Below are positions 11,285-18,880 of a stretch of DNA of 64,000 nucleotides, piece after piece; position 1 is the first letter of the stretch, and each line of letters starts with the position of its first letter. Below the pieces are notes generated by a model. The model saw only the letters and a list, made by a program, of their open reading frames with translations. It searched no databases and was not told the origin of the DNA. The stretch comes from Mesorhizobium amorphae CCNWGS0123 (GTDB lineage: Bacteria > Pseudomonadota > Alphaproteobacteria > Rhizobiales > Rhizobiaceae): contig NZ_CP015318.1 in NCBI RefSeq assembly GCF_001686985.1, forward strand, positions 3,904,001 to 3,968,000, written 5' to 3'. The position numbers and the translations under genes are program-made.

Positions 11285-11683
11285 ATGTCGCTGGGACCGC
11301 TGCTTGCCGCGCCCCCTCCAATTCCCTGGCATGCCTTCGCGGCCTTTGCCGCATTGGTGACCGGCGCCACGCAGCTGGCGCTGCCCAAGGGCACGACGCG
11401 CCATCGCGTCGTCGGCTATGTCTGGGCGGCGCTGATGCTTGTCATCGCCATCTCGAGTTTCTGGATCCAGGAGATACGCCTCATCGGTCCTTTCAGCCCG
11501 ATCCATCTGCTGTCGATCCTGGTGCTGGTCACCGTGCCGCTGGCGGTGTGGTACGCGCACAGCCATAAGGTCAGCGCGCATCGTGGCGCCATGATCAAGC
11601 TCTATGTTTTCGCGCTGATCGGCGCCGGCATCTTTACGCTGCTGCCCGGCCGCATCATGCACGCGGTCGTGTTCGGCCAGTAG
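11285..11683 (+). CDS. DUF2306-like four-helix membrane protein
   Basis: A 132-aa protein with four predicted membrane helices (about residues 14-32, 42-60, 72-90, 105-125). Conserved-looking histidines are at TTRHRVVGY, SPIHLLSI and YAHSHKVSAHRG. These fit the DUF2306 family of small membrane proteins, some of which are suspected haem or metal binders. It follows ssb by 27 bp, with no obvious functional link. Function unknown. Confidence 0.7.
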   Translation: MSLGPLLAAPPPIPWHAFAAFAALVTGATQLALPKGTTRHRVVGYVWAALMLVIAISSFWIQEIRLIGPFSPIHLLSILVLVTVPLAVWYAHSHKVSAHRGAMIKLYVFALIGAGIFTLLPGRIMHAVVFGQ

Positions 11684-11714
11684 TCAGCGCGATGCGCTTG
11701 CAGGGAAGAAACCA

Positions 11715-12140
11715 GTGAAAGCACGGGTAAAGTGGGTCGAGGAACGCACCTTTGTCGGCGAATCCGGCAGCGGCCACAAGGTGGTGCTGGGCACCGCCTT
11801 CGAACCGGAAGGCAGGACGCCGGGACCAAGTCCGATGGAACTGGTGCTGATCGGCACTGGCGGCTGCTCGGCCTATGATGTCGTCCACATCCTGGAAAAG
11901 GGTCGCGAGGCGGTCGAGAACTGCGTCGTCGAGCTCGACGCCGAGCGAGCCGAGAAAGAGCCCAGGGTGTTCACCCGCATCCACATGCATTTCACCGTCA
12001 AGGGCAGGGCGCTCTCGCACGACAAGGTGAAGCGGGCGATCGACCTGTCGATCGAAAAATACTGCTCGGCGACTGCCATGATGGCCAAGACAGCGGTCGT
12101 TACGCACGATTTCGAACTGATCGACACCTCGGCGAAGTAG
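11715..12140 (+). CDS. OsmC-family protein
   Basis: A 141-aa OsmC/YhfA-type protein. The two redox cysteines expected in the family are seen in GTGGCSAYD and KYCSATAMM, so a thiol peroxidase-like reaction on organic hydroperoxides is possible. YhfA-type members are less well defined than Ohr/OsmC. Start at ATG 11715. The next 252 bp up to the acidic repeat gene hold no other gene and probably its promoter. Confidence 0.85.
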   Translation: MKARVKWVEERTFVGESGSGHKVVLGTAFEPEGRTPGPSPMELVLIGTGGCSAYDVVHILEKGREAVENCVVELDAERAEKEPRVFTRIHMHFTVKGRALSHDKVKRAIDLSIEKYCSATAMMAKTAVVTHDFELIDTSAK

Positions 12141-12392
12141 CATTGGCGGTTTGCCACGGGAGCAGAAACCGCGTCGGGGGACACTCCGGCCGCCGTGGGA
12201 CATCCGGAATGGCCGTACGGATTAGTCTCAACGAGTGATACCGCCAGGAGCAGCGTCGTTTCAGACCCTGCGGGCTAGTGTTCCGTGGTTCCTTCTGCAG
12301 CGCGGGCCTCACCCGACTTGGCGTCTATCACTGCGTTTTGGAAGGTGGGATGCTGGGTCGCTGACGCCGACTATGCACCATGGAGGCGCACG

Positions 12393-13118
12393 ATGGAGCC
12401 TGACGAGAAGGCCAAGGACGACGCGACGCTCCGTGACCACTCGCAAGAGGATGGGGCCGCCGAAGTCACCGAACCCGACCACGAAGAACGCGACATCTCT
12501 GAACGCGATGCCGCGGATCCACGTCATGTCGACATCGGCGTCAACCAGGCCTCGGAGACCAGCGACGATGTCGATATGGAGGTGTCGATCATCGGTTCGC
12601 GGCCCGCTATCGTCAAACTCGACGCGGAGGTCGATCAGAGCGGCGAAATAGATCAGGACGCAGAGATCGCGAGCGAAACGGGCGAGCCCAGCGGTCGGGA
12701 CATCGACGTCGCGGCCGACCAGAGGCCCGAGGTCGATCAGAGAATAGAAGTCGATGTCGAAGTCAGCGAAGACGACGGGATCATCATCGTCGAGATCGAT
12801 GCGGAGGTGGAGGACGATGTCGAAGTCGAGAGCGATCTGGATGTCGACGTGGACGATGATGACGAAGATAGCCTCGATGCCGAGATCAATCAGGAGACCG
12901 AAACTGACGGCAACGTCGATGTCGATGTGGAAGTCCGCGATGACCTCGATGCCGAGGTCGATGTAGACATCGCCGCCCTCATCAAGACCGCTTTGTTGGG
13001 CGCCGTCGATGTCGCGGAGAACGATGGCGCGGCCGACATCGATGTCGACCTTTACGAGAAAGCCGCCGTCGATGGAGATGTCGGGATCATCGTCGACTTG
13101 AGTGACATCGACGCCTGA
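12393..13118 (+). CDS. Acidic Asp/Glu/Val-rich repeat protein 1
   Basis: This 241-aa, extremely acidic protein has no cysteine. The start at ATG 12393 is chosen for the GGAGG 6 nt upstream; a longer frame to 12285 has no such site. After an 80-residue hydrophilic leader it shows alternating hydrophobic/acidic strands of the V-x-V-D-V type. Repeat cores contain Gln pairs six apart (VDQSGEIDQD, ADQRPEVDQR) and related degenerate units spaced about 27-30 residues. Similar cores occur in the other two acidic proteins of this locus. There is no Sec signal. I infer that it is a substrate of the adjacent type I exporter, perhaps Ca-binding. A terminator follows 116 bp downstream, so it forms its own transcript. 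Confidence 0.75.
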   Translation: MEPDEKAKDDATLRDHSQEDGAAEVTEPDHEERDISERDAADPRHVDIGVNQASETSDDVDMEVSIIGSRPAIVKLDAEVDQSGEIDQDAEIASETGEPSGRDIDVAADQRPEVDQRIEVDVEVSEDDGIIIVEIDAEVEDDVEVESDLDVDVDDDDEDSLDAEINQETETDGNVDVDVEVRDDLDAEVDVDIAALIKTALLGAVDVAENDGAADIDVDLYEKAAVDGDVGIIVDLSDIDA

Positions 13119-13233
13119 ACTTTCATGGCCTGAGCAGGAAAAGTGCGTAGCGGTTCTCCGTCCGGAATTGCGGAAAAACAAACACTTAGAATGGGTCGGC
13201 TGCTATCAAAAGCTGAACCGCTCTGGGGGAGCA

Positions 13234-13257
13234 AGCCGGGGTTCGCCCCGGCTTTTT
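13234..13257 (+). terminator. Rho-independent terminator after acidic protein 1
   Basis: A perfect 8-bp stem AGCCGGGG / CCCCGGCT with a UUCG loop is followed by TTTT. The 415 bp between acidic genes 1 and 2 also hold an 8-bp inverted repeat (AGCGGTTC 13149-13156, GAACCGCT 13215-13222). The remaining 276 bp have no gene and presumably contain the promoter of acidic gene 2. Confidence 0.9.
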
Positions 13258-13533
13258 CGTGCCTCGGCTCGCGCGGCAGCACCGCTTCGACTTTGGGTTG
13301 CCCGGAGTGGTGCACCTGTTCGGGTCGTCCATCATCCATAAGGACGAGCCAACCTGCACTGGCAATTGCCGTTTGGGCCGAATGCTCATTGGTAACTATT
13401 TTCCACAGCGTGAAACAGGGATGCTTGCTGCATCGGCGGGCTGCCTCAGGATCCGCTTGGATCGTAACCGTCGGTCCGCTCCGCAAGCAAGTGCTCGGCA
13501 GGGCGGCTGTCCTCGAACAGGGAGGGTGAACCC

Positions 13534-13959
13534 TTGTCTAAGAAAGCTTACGGCAAATTTGATCCGACCCAATTCAACATCGACGTCGATGCCGACATCG
13601 ATCAGGACCTCGATCAGGATCAGGATCAGGACGTAGACGTCGATACCGACCAGGACTCCGACGTCGATATCGACAACGAAAATTATGCTGACATCGACAA
13701 CAAGACCGACCAGGACGCAGACACCGACAACGACGCCAAGGCCCGCGCCGACGCCGACGACAAAAGCGATGCAGACGCCGACGCTGATGCCGACGGCGAT
13801 GCCGACAACGACAACGACACCGACATCAAGGTCGATCAAGACAACGACAATGATGTGGATGTCGACCAGAAACAGCACGTCGACGTCGATGTCGACCAGG
13901 ATCAGTACGCTGAACAGGACGCCGACATAGACGTGAATTTCGATTTCGCCTTCGCCTGA
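13534..13959 (+). CDS. Asp-rich repeat protein 2
   Basis: A 141-aa protein with about 51 Asp by hand count, mostly as D-x-D-x alternation with Val, Ile, Ala, Asn and Gln. The TTG start at 13534 is supported by GGAGGG 8 nt upstream. The shared core Q-x5-QD-x2-I-x-V is visible at residues 122-134 and a variant at 24-36. The C-terminus turns hydrophobic (NFDFAFA), similar to the short hydrophobic tails of some PrtD-type type I substrates. No Sec signal. It lies 142 bp before the exporter gene. Runs of alternating acids suggest Ca binding, but no GGxGxDxUx (RTX) nonapeptide is present. Confidence 0.8.
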   Translation: MSKKAYGKFDPTQFNIDVDADIDQDLDQDQDQDVDVDTDQDSDVDIDNENYADIDNKTDQDADTDNDAKARADADDKSDADADADADGDADNDNDTDIKVDQDNDNDVDVDQKQHVDVDVDQDQYAEQDADIDVNFDFAFA

Positions 13960-14101
13960 TAAGTCTTGCTCGTAAGGGGCGTCCGGATTTCATCCGGGCG
14001 CTTCCCCGGGGCGGCCTGTGACGAGGCACGGCGGTGAGTGCGGCCTCGGGCTTGCCCTTCCCGCCGGCGCCGGGCCGCCACTCTGACGCCGCCGCGGAGA
14101 C

Positions 14102-15937
14102 ATGTCAGCCATGAGTTTCCCCAAGGCCTTTGCAACGACCGAAGTGGAGCGCGCATTCCATCATTGCAGGGTCTCGCTGCTCCTGGTCTTCGTGCTCAGC
14201 TTCTTCGTCAACCTGCTCGCTCTGACAGTCCCTCTCTATCTCCTGCATGTCTATGATCATGTCCTGTCGAGCCACAGCCTCGACACACTGGTAATGCTGA
14301 CGATGATCGTGATCGTGGCGCTGGCGGTGCACGCAACACTCGAAGCGCTGCGTCGCGCGATCCTCGCCCGGATCGGCGTCTGGCTCGACGACCGGCTCCA
14401 GACCTCCGTTCTTGTAGCGGCTGTCCAGTCGGCCTTGCGTAGCGATCCGGCCGCGGCGGCGCAGGCCTGGCGTGACATCGGTGGCCTGCGCTCTTTCTTC
14501 GGCGGCAGCGCCTGCACCTCTCTGTTCGATCTGCCGTGGACGCCGATCTTCATTCTGGCAATGATCGTGTTGCATCCGCTTCTCGGCCTGATCGGCCTTG
14601 TCGCGTGTGTTGTCCTGTTCGGTCTGGCGGCGCTCAACGAGGTAGCGACTCGCAAGCCATTCGCCCGCTCCAGTGCCGCCTGGGCAGAGAGCCAGCACCG
14701 GTTCGAGGCGCTCCTGCGCAATGTCGAGGTCATCAGCGCCATGGGCATGCTGCCAGGGGTGGCCCGCCTGCTTAATGACGATCAGTCACAGGCGAAAGAG
14801 GCCCAGCTCTCCGCCGCCGCACGCGCCAACGTCATCCAGTCCCTCGCTCGCTTCGTCCGGCTGCTCGCCCAAGTCATCGTCATGGCCTGTGCCGCTTGGC
14901 TGGTGATCCTGCAGGACGTCAGCCCGGCGGCGATCTTTGCGACATCGATCCTGCTCGGGCGATCCCTGGCGCCGGTTGAGGCCGCCATCGGCACCTGGAA
15001 GGCGGTTTCGAGCGTGCGCCTGGGCTACGTCCGTCTCAGGAAGATCATGGCGGCTGCGCCGCAGCCTCGAAAAACCATGGAACTGCCACGCCCCAATGGG
15101 CAGTTGTCCGTTGAACAGGTAACCTTCCTGCCGCCGGGCGCGAACACGGCGGCGTTGCGCCGGCTGAGCTTTGTGGTCAACCCGGGGGAGATCCTGGGCG
15201 TGATCGGTCCTTCCGGAGCCGGAAAGTCGACCCTTGGACGCCTTATCTCCGGCACGATCGCTCCGACCGCCGGGCATGTGCGCCTTGACAGCGCGGACAT
15301 GGGAATCTGGCTGGCCGCCGGCGGTCACCGACACTTCGGATATCTTCCGCAGGACATCGAGATCTTCGGCGGCACTGTCCGGGAGAACATAGCCCGCCTG
15401 CAGGATGCATCGGCCGATGAGGTGATCGCAGCCGCCGCCATGGTGGGGTTTCACGACACGATCATGCGGCTTCCGCTGGGCTATGAAACCGATATCGGTG
15501 AGGGCGGCATGAGGCTGTCCGGCGGGCAACGGCAGAGGCTTGGCCTTGCGAGGGCATTCTTCGGACATCCCCGCGTCATCGTGCTGGACGAGCCGAACGC
15601 CAGCCTCGACTTCGAAGGCGAAGAGGCTTTGCGGCAGGCGATCCAGGAGATGCGCCGACGGGGATCGACGATCATCATCATCGCCCAACGCCTTCGCGTC
15701 CTGAACATGTCCGACAAGGTTCTGGTGCTCGACAATGGCATGATGAACGCCTTCGGGAACCGTCGGGAAGTCGCCGGCAAGATCAAGACCGCGCGCGCCA
15801 CCGTTCCGACCGGACAACAACAGATCATCACTGCCCGCAGCAGCGTCAGGCGCCTGGGCCGTGAGGGCGTCCTGGAGCCTGCACGGCACAAGACAGCGAA
15901 GAGGCCCGTTTCAGCGGAGCAATCCGGCGTGTCGTGA
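14102..15937 (+). CDS. Type I secretion ABC transporter (PrtD-like)
   Basis: A 611-aa fused membrane/ATPase exporter of the PrtD/HlyB class without a C39 peptidase domain. Membrane helices lie in about residues 20-300. The ATPase has Walker A GPSGAGKST (about 369), the Q-loop YLPQDIEIFGGTVRENI, signature LSGGQRQRLGLARA (about 471) and Walker B VIVLDEPNASLD (about 492). The last 60 residues are a basic, Ser/Thr-rich tail. ATG 14102 has GGAG 4 nt upstream; ATG 14111 is an alternative. The fusion-protein gene overlaps its stop by 4 bp. Acidic repeat proteins on both sides are the obvious candidate cargo. No TolC-like outer membrane gene is in the window. Confidence 0.93.
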   Translation: MSAMSFPKAFATTEVERAFHHCRVSLLLVFVLSFFVNLLALTVPLYLLHVYDHVLSSHSLDTLVMLTMIVIVALAVHATLEALRRAILARIGVWLDDRLQTSVLVAAVQSALRSDPAAAAQAWRDIGGLRSFFGGSACTSLFDLPWTPIFILAMIVLHPLLGLIGLVACVVLFGLAALNEVATRKPFARSSAAWAESQHRFEALLRNVEVISAMGMLPGVARLLNDDQSQAKEAQLSAAARANVIQSLARFVRLLAQVIVMACAAWLVILQDVSPAAIFATSILLGRSLAPVEAAIGTWKAVSSVRLGYVRLRKIMAAAPQPRKTMELPRPNGQLSVEQVTFLPPGANTAALRRLSFVVNPGEILGVIGPSGAGKSTLGRLISGTIAPTAGHVRLDSADMGIWLAAGGHRHFGYLPQDIEIFGGTVRENIARLQDASADEVIAAAAMVGFHDTIMRLPLGYETDIGEGGMRLSGGQRQRLGLARAFFGHPRVIVLDEPNASLDFEGEEALRQAIQEMRRRGSTIIIIAQRLRVLNMSDKVLVLDNGMMNAFGNRREVAGKIKTARATVPTGQQQIITARSSVRRLGREGVLEPARHKTAKRPVSAEQSGVS

Positions 15938-17685
15938 AACACTCAAGCCACATAGTTGCACTCTGCCTGGCGGCTATCCACTCGCAGCGGTCGAGAACGC
16001 TGATGCGCCGTTCGCGCCTCATCGGCGCAAAGATCCTGGCGGACGCCGGCATTTTCGTGATCGGCTTCGGCGCCGCCTGCCTTCGGTGGCTGGAATCGAC
16101 GAGGGGGACGGCCGGACAATGGGTTTCATCGGCAAGGACGTCCTTAGCCGGCATCACCGCCAATTTTCCTTCAATCGTGTTTCCTTCAATCGTGCCGGTC
16201 GGTGACCGGCTGCGCGCAGGCCGGATGGCACTCGGCACGGTCATGACCAGGCGCCGAGGAGGCCTGGGAGCAGCCAACGCCCCGAACGGAGAAAGCAGGC
16301 ACTTCAGCAACGGGCTCAGGGAGGAGCGCGCCACGATCGGCTGGAAACGCACCGTCACCAATGCGCATGCTTCTATCCCGCCGCCGCCGGCGACACCGTT
16401 CCATCGCCTGCGTCTGCTTTTCGCGAGCGCCTTTGCGGTCGTCGGCGTGTTCATGATCGGCTTCAGCGTCTGGGCGGCCTACGCCCCGTTGGAAAGTGCC
16501 GCAATCGCAGCGGGTGCCATCGAAGCCGAGTCGAGCCGCAAGACCATCCAGCATCTGGAGGGCGGTATAGTCGGGCGCATTCTGGTGAACGATGGCGATG
16601 TGGTGTACGCAGGCCAACCCCTCATCGGCCTTGACGACACGAAGTCCCGCGCCACCGTCCAGATGCTCCAGATGCAACTCTGGGACGCGCTGGCCCTGGA
16701 GGCACGCCTGGTGGCCGAGCGCGACGACCGGGAGCGCATCCAGTTTCCGCAGGACATCGTGGCGGCGGCCAGGAAGCATCCTGCCGCGGCGGGTATAGTC
16801 GCCGGGCAGACCCGGATCTTCGACACCCGCCGCAGGCTCAACTCATCGCGGATCGACATGATCCAGCGGCGCATAGCCCAGACCGAGCAGGAAATCGCCG
16901 GGCTGCGTTTTCAGGCCCAGGCGGCCACGTCGCGTGCGACGATCATCAAGGGAGAGATTGCCGACGTCGCCCCCCTGGTCGCCAAGCGCCTTCTGACACG
17001 CGGGCGTCTGCGGCAGCTGGAACGCGAACAGGCGGAGATCGATGGACGGATCGGCGAGGCGACGTCCCAGATATCACGTGCGGAACAGTCGGTCGGAGAA
17101 TCGCAGGCGATGATCTTCAAGCTCGAGAGCGACCACCAAAGCGAGGTCGCGCAGAACCTGCGTGATACCCAGGCACAGATCCTGCAGTTCATTGAACGCA
17201 TTCAGGCGGCAAGGGACGTGCTCGCCCGAACGATGGTTCGCGCGCCGGAGGCTGGCACCATCACCGATCTGCGCATCCATACGACCGGAGGGGTCATAGC
17301 TCCCGGCGAGCCGTTGGTAGACCTCGTTCCGAGTGATGACCGCCTTATCGTGCTGGTCCAGGTCAAACCGGAAGACATCGACCTGGTTCGTCCAGGTCTC
17401 CCGGCCCGCGTCCGGCTGCTGTCCTACAAGCATCGCCGCGTGCCACCCGTGGAGGGCGTCCTCACCTATGTCTCTGCAGACCGTTTGATCGATAGTGAAA
17501 CGAGGCGGCCCTACTACACCGCCCGTGTCCGGATCACCGATGCTTCCCTGCGCGTATTGCCGGAGGTCGATATCATGCCGGGAATGCCTGTCGAAGTGCT
17601 GATCAAGACAGGACAATTCACGGTAGCCCATTACACGCTGCGCCCGGTTTTCGACGCCTTCGATCGTGCCTTTCGAGAGGATTGA
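15934..17685 (+). CDS. Type I secretion membrane fusion protein (HlyD/PrtE-like)
   Basis: The periplasmic adaptor linking the ABC exporter to an outer-membrane channel. A membrane anchor is at about 158-182. Then come a lipoyl-type half (IQHLEGGIVGRILVNDGDVV), a long coiled-coil hairpin (about 245-430), the second lipoyl half (VRAPEAGTITDLRIHTTGG) and a beta-barrel end (MPGMPVEVLIKTG). The GTG at 15934 overlaps the exporter stop. It gives 583 aa, about 150 longer than typical PrtE. The extra N-terminus is weakly conserved-looking and carries another hydrophobic stretch and a 15-bp tandem duplication. A start at one of the later Met codons (near 16222 or 16243) is therefore possible. Confidence 0.9.
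   Translation: MKHSSHIVALCLAAIHSQRSRTLMRRSRLIGAKILADAGIFVIGFGAACLRWLESTRGTAGQWVSSARTSLAGITANFPSIVFPSIVPVGDRLRAGRMALGTVMTRRRGGLGAANAPNGESRHFSNGLREERATIGWKRTVTNAHASIPPPPATPFHRLRLLFASAFAVVGVFMIGFSVWAAYAPLESAAIAAGAIEAESSRKTIQHLEGGIVGRILVNDGDVVYAGQPLIGLDDTKSRATVQMLQMQLWDALALEARLVAERDDRERIQFPQDIVAAARKHPAAAGIVAGQTRIFDTRRRLNSSRIDMIQRRIAQTEQEIAGLRFQAQAATSRATIIKGEIADVAPLVAKRLLTRGRLRQLEREQAEIDGRIGEATSQISRAEQSVGESQAMIFKLESDHQSEVAQNLRDTQAQILQFIERIQAARDVLARTMVRAPEAGTITDLRIHTTGGVIAPGEPLVDLVPSDDRLIVLVQVKPEDIDLVRPGLPARVRLLSYKHRRVPPVEGVLTYVSADRLIDSETRRPYYTARVRITDASLRVLPEVDIMPGMPVEVLIKTGQFTVAHYTLRPVFDAFDRAFRED
16165..16194 (+). repeat. 15-bp tandem duplication in the fusion-protein gene
   Basis: The unit TTTCCTTCAATCGTG occurs twice in direct succession, in frame (encoding FPSIV twice), inside the unusual N-terminal extension of the HlyD-like gene. 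Confidence 0.9.
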
Positions 17686-17687
17686 CG

Positions 17688-18731
17688 ATGTATCGCGTCG
17701 ACCCGGGCACTCGGCATCTCCCGCCCGCCATGGAATCCGATCCGGAGGAAATCGTCGGACCGGAGATGGCGCTTGCTGGCAGCTTTGCCGACACTCCCAC
17801 GTTGCCGCCCCCAGTCGCCGTATCGGCGACTCAACCGGCAGTCGATTTGCCGCCTGTCGAGCAAGACACCGATTGGGAAGTCTCACCGATGCCGATAAAG
17901 GGGCCGGCGTCGTCCATCGTCTCCCATGGCGCGCAGGCACCTGGGGGAGACCCCGAGTGGCCCCATGTCATGCCCGTTTTGGTGGCCGAGAGCTTTGCTC
18001 CGCCGAAGCCGCCGGCGATCGCCCATCGGGACGTGGACAGCGAATCTGCCCACCCTGAGGAGGAAGGGCAGGATGAGCGGTCCGAGTTTGAAAGCGATGA
18101 CGGCCATCGGCGGCACGACGCCGATGGCATACCTTCCGAATTCGACGACGTCGACAGCATCGACGTCACGCAAGTCGCGGTGGTCGAGCAGGACGCCAGC
18201 ATCATCGTCAACGGCTATGTGGGCGACGTGGTCACGCGCCTGCAGATAGACCAGGACCTGATGATGCACCAGGACGCGGACATTTCCGTTATCATCGACG
18301 GCGACGGACATTTCCTCGTTCTGATCGATCAGGACATGCGCATCGATCAGGATGTCCAGATCGACGTCGATATGTTCGATGTCGACGGTGTGCTCTATGT
18401 GGATATTTTCCTGCGCGACACGATCGAGATTGAACAAGACACGGCTATCGACGTGCGCATCACCGACGGAGCTCCTGGCGGCGCGGTTGACGTGAACCAA
18501 AGCATCGAGATGGATCAAGACGTGGACATAGACGTCGACATCGAGGACGAGCTGGAAGAACGCTATGTCGTCGATGTGGGTGTCCTGGTCACGCAGACGA
18601 TCGACGCCGATCAATGTGCTGTCGTGGACATCGAGGACTGGAACGGGGAAATCGACTTGGATCTGGACACCATCCAGGCGGCGACCGTCGAGCAGCAGAC
18701 CATCGTGCAGGCCGATCTTGTTCTGATCTAG
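17688..18731 (+). CDS. Acidic repeat protein 3 with Q-x5-Q repeats
   Basis: A 347-aa protein whose ATG lies 3 nt after the fusion-protein stop (GAGAGG upstream), so it is co-transcribed with the exporter. Residues 1-155 are Pro-rich and hydrophilic. Residues about 158-347 contain seven units of about 27 residues. Each has two positions six apart (Gln-Gln in six units, Asp-Gln in one) embedded in alternating hydrophobic/acidic sequence, for example IDQDLMMHQDADISV, IDQDMRIDQDVQIDV and VNQSIEMDQDVDIDV. The unit resembles the Gln ladder of curlin-type beta-solenoids in style, but not in exact spacing. The C-terminus ends ADLVLI, a plausible type I signal tail. One Cys only, no Sec signal. Confidence 0.8.
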   Translation: MYRVDPGTRHLPPAMESDPEEIVGPEMALAGSFADTPTLPPPVAVSATQPAVDLPPVEQDTDWEVSPMPIKGPASSIVSHGAQAPGGDPEWPHVMPVLVAESFAPPKPPAIAHRDVDSESAHPEEEGQDERSEFESDDGHRRHDADGIPSEFDDVDSIDVTQVAVVEQDASIIVNGYVGDVVTRLQIDQDLMMHQDADISVIIDGDGHFLVLIDQDMRIDQDVQIDVDMFDVDGVLYVDIFLRDTIEIEQDTAIDVRITDGAPGGAVDVNQSIEMDQDVDIDVDIEDELEERYVVDVGVLVTQTIDADQCAVVDIEDWNGEIDLDLDTIQAATVEQQTIVQADLVLI

Positions 18732-18788
18732 CCCAATCGACATTCATCGAGCTGGCCGCAAACTGCTTGGCTCTGCCCGCAATTCAAA

Positions 18789-18807
18789 CGCATTTGAAAC
18801 AAATGCG
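18789..18807. terminator. Hairpin after the secretion operon
   Basis: CGCATTTG-AAA-CAAATGCG, a perfect 8-bp stem 58 bp after acidic gene 3. It lacks a clean T-run, so it may be a weak terminator or an operator for the regulator gene that follows. Confidence 0.5.
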
Positions 18808-18851
18808 CTCAATCTTAACCATATCGCGAACTATCGGTAGATTAGCGCCAG

Positions 18852-18864
18852 CTAACACGGTTAG
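18852..18864. promoter_or_regulatory. Inverted repeat before the LuxR-type gene
   Basis: CTAAC-ACG-GTTAG lies 17 bp before the start codon of the LuxR-type regulator. Its position suits autoregulation; binding is not shown by the sequence. Confidence 0.4.
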
Positions 18865-18880
18865 ATGCCTTGGGGCGGCA

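Noticed and set aside
12285..12392. Longer N-terminus for acidic protein 1
   Set aside because: The extra 36 residues have ordinary composition and no ribosome site, while ATG 12393 has GGAGG at proper spacing.
12309..13181. 290-codon Asp/Ile/Val-rich frame opposite acidic gene 1
   Set aside because: GAC/GTC and GAT/ATC are reverse complements, so the antisense of a D-V/D-I repeat is itself D/V/I-rich. The sense frame has the GGAGG site and consistent repeat cores.
13560..13950. CRISPR or satellite DNA repeat array
   Set aside because: The repeats are short, irregular and maintain a reading frame; there are no constant-length spacers.
13534..13959. RTX toxin or hemolysin-type Ca repeat
   Set aside because: No GGxGxDxUx nonapeptide: Gly is almost absent, and the alternation is D-x-D.
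17883..18743. 286-codon frame opposite acidic gene 3
   Set aside because: Same reverse-complement effect; the sense frame is coupled to the exporter operon.
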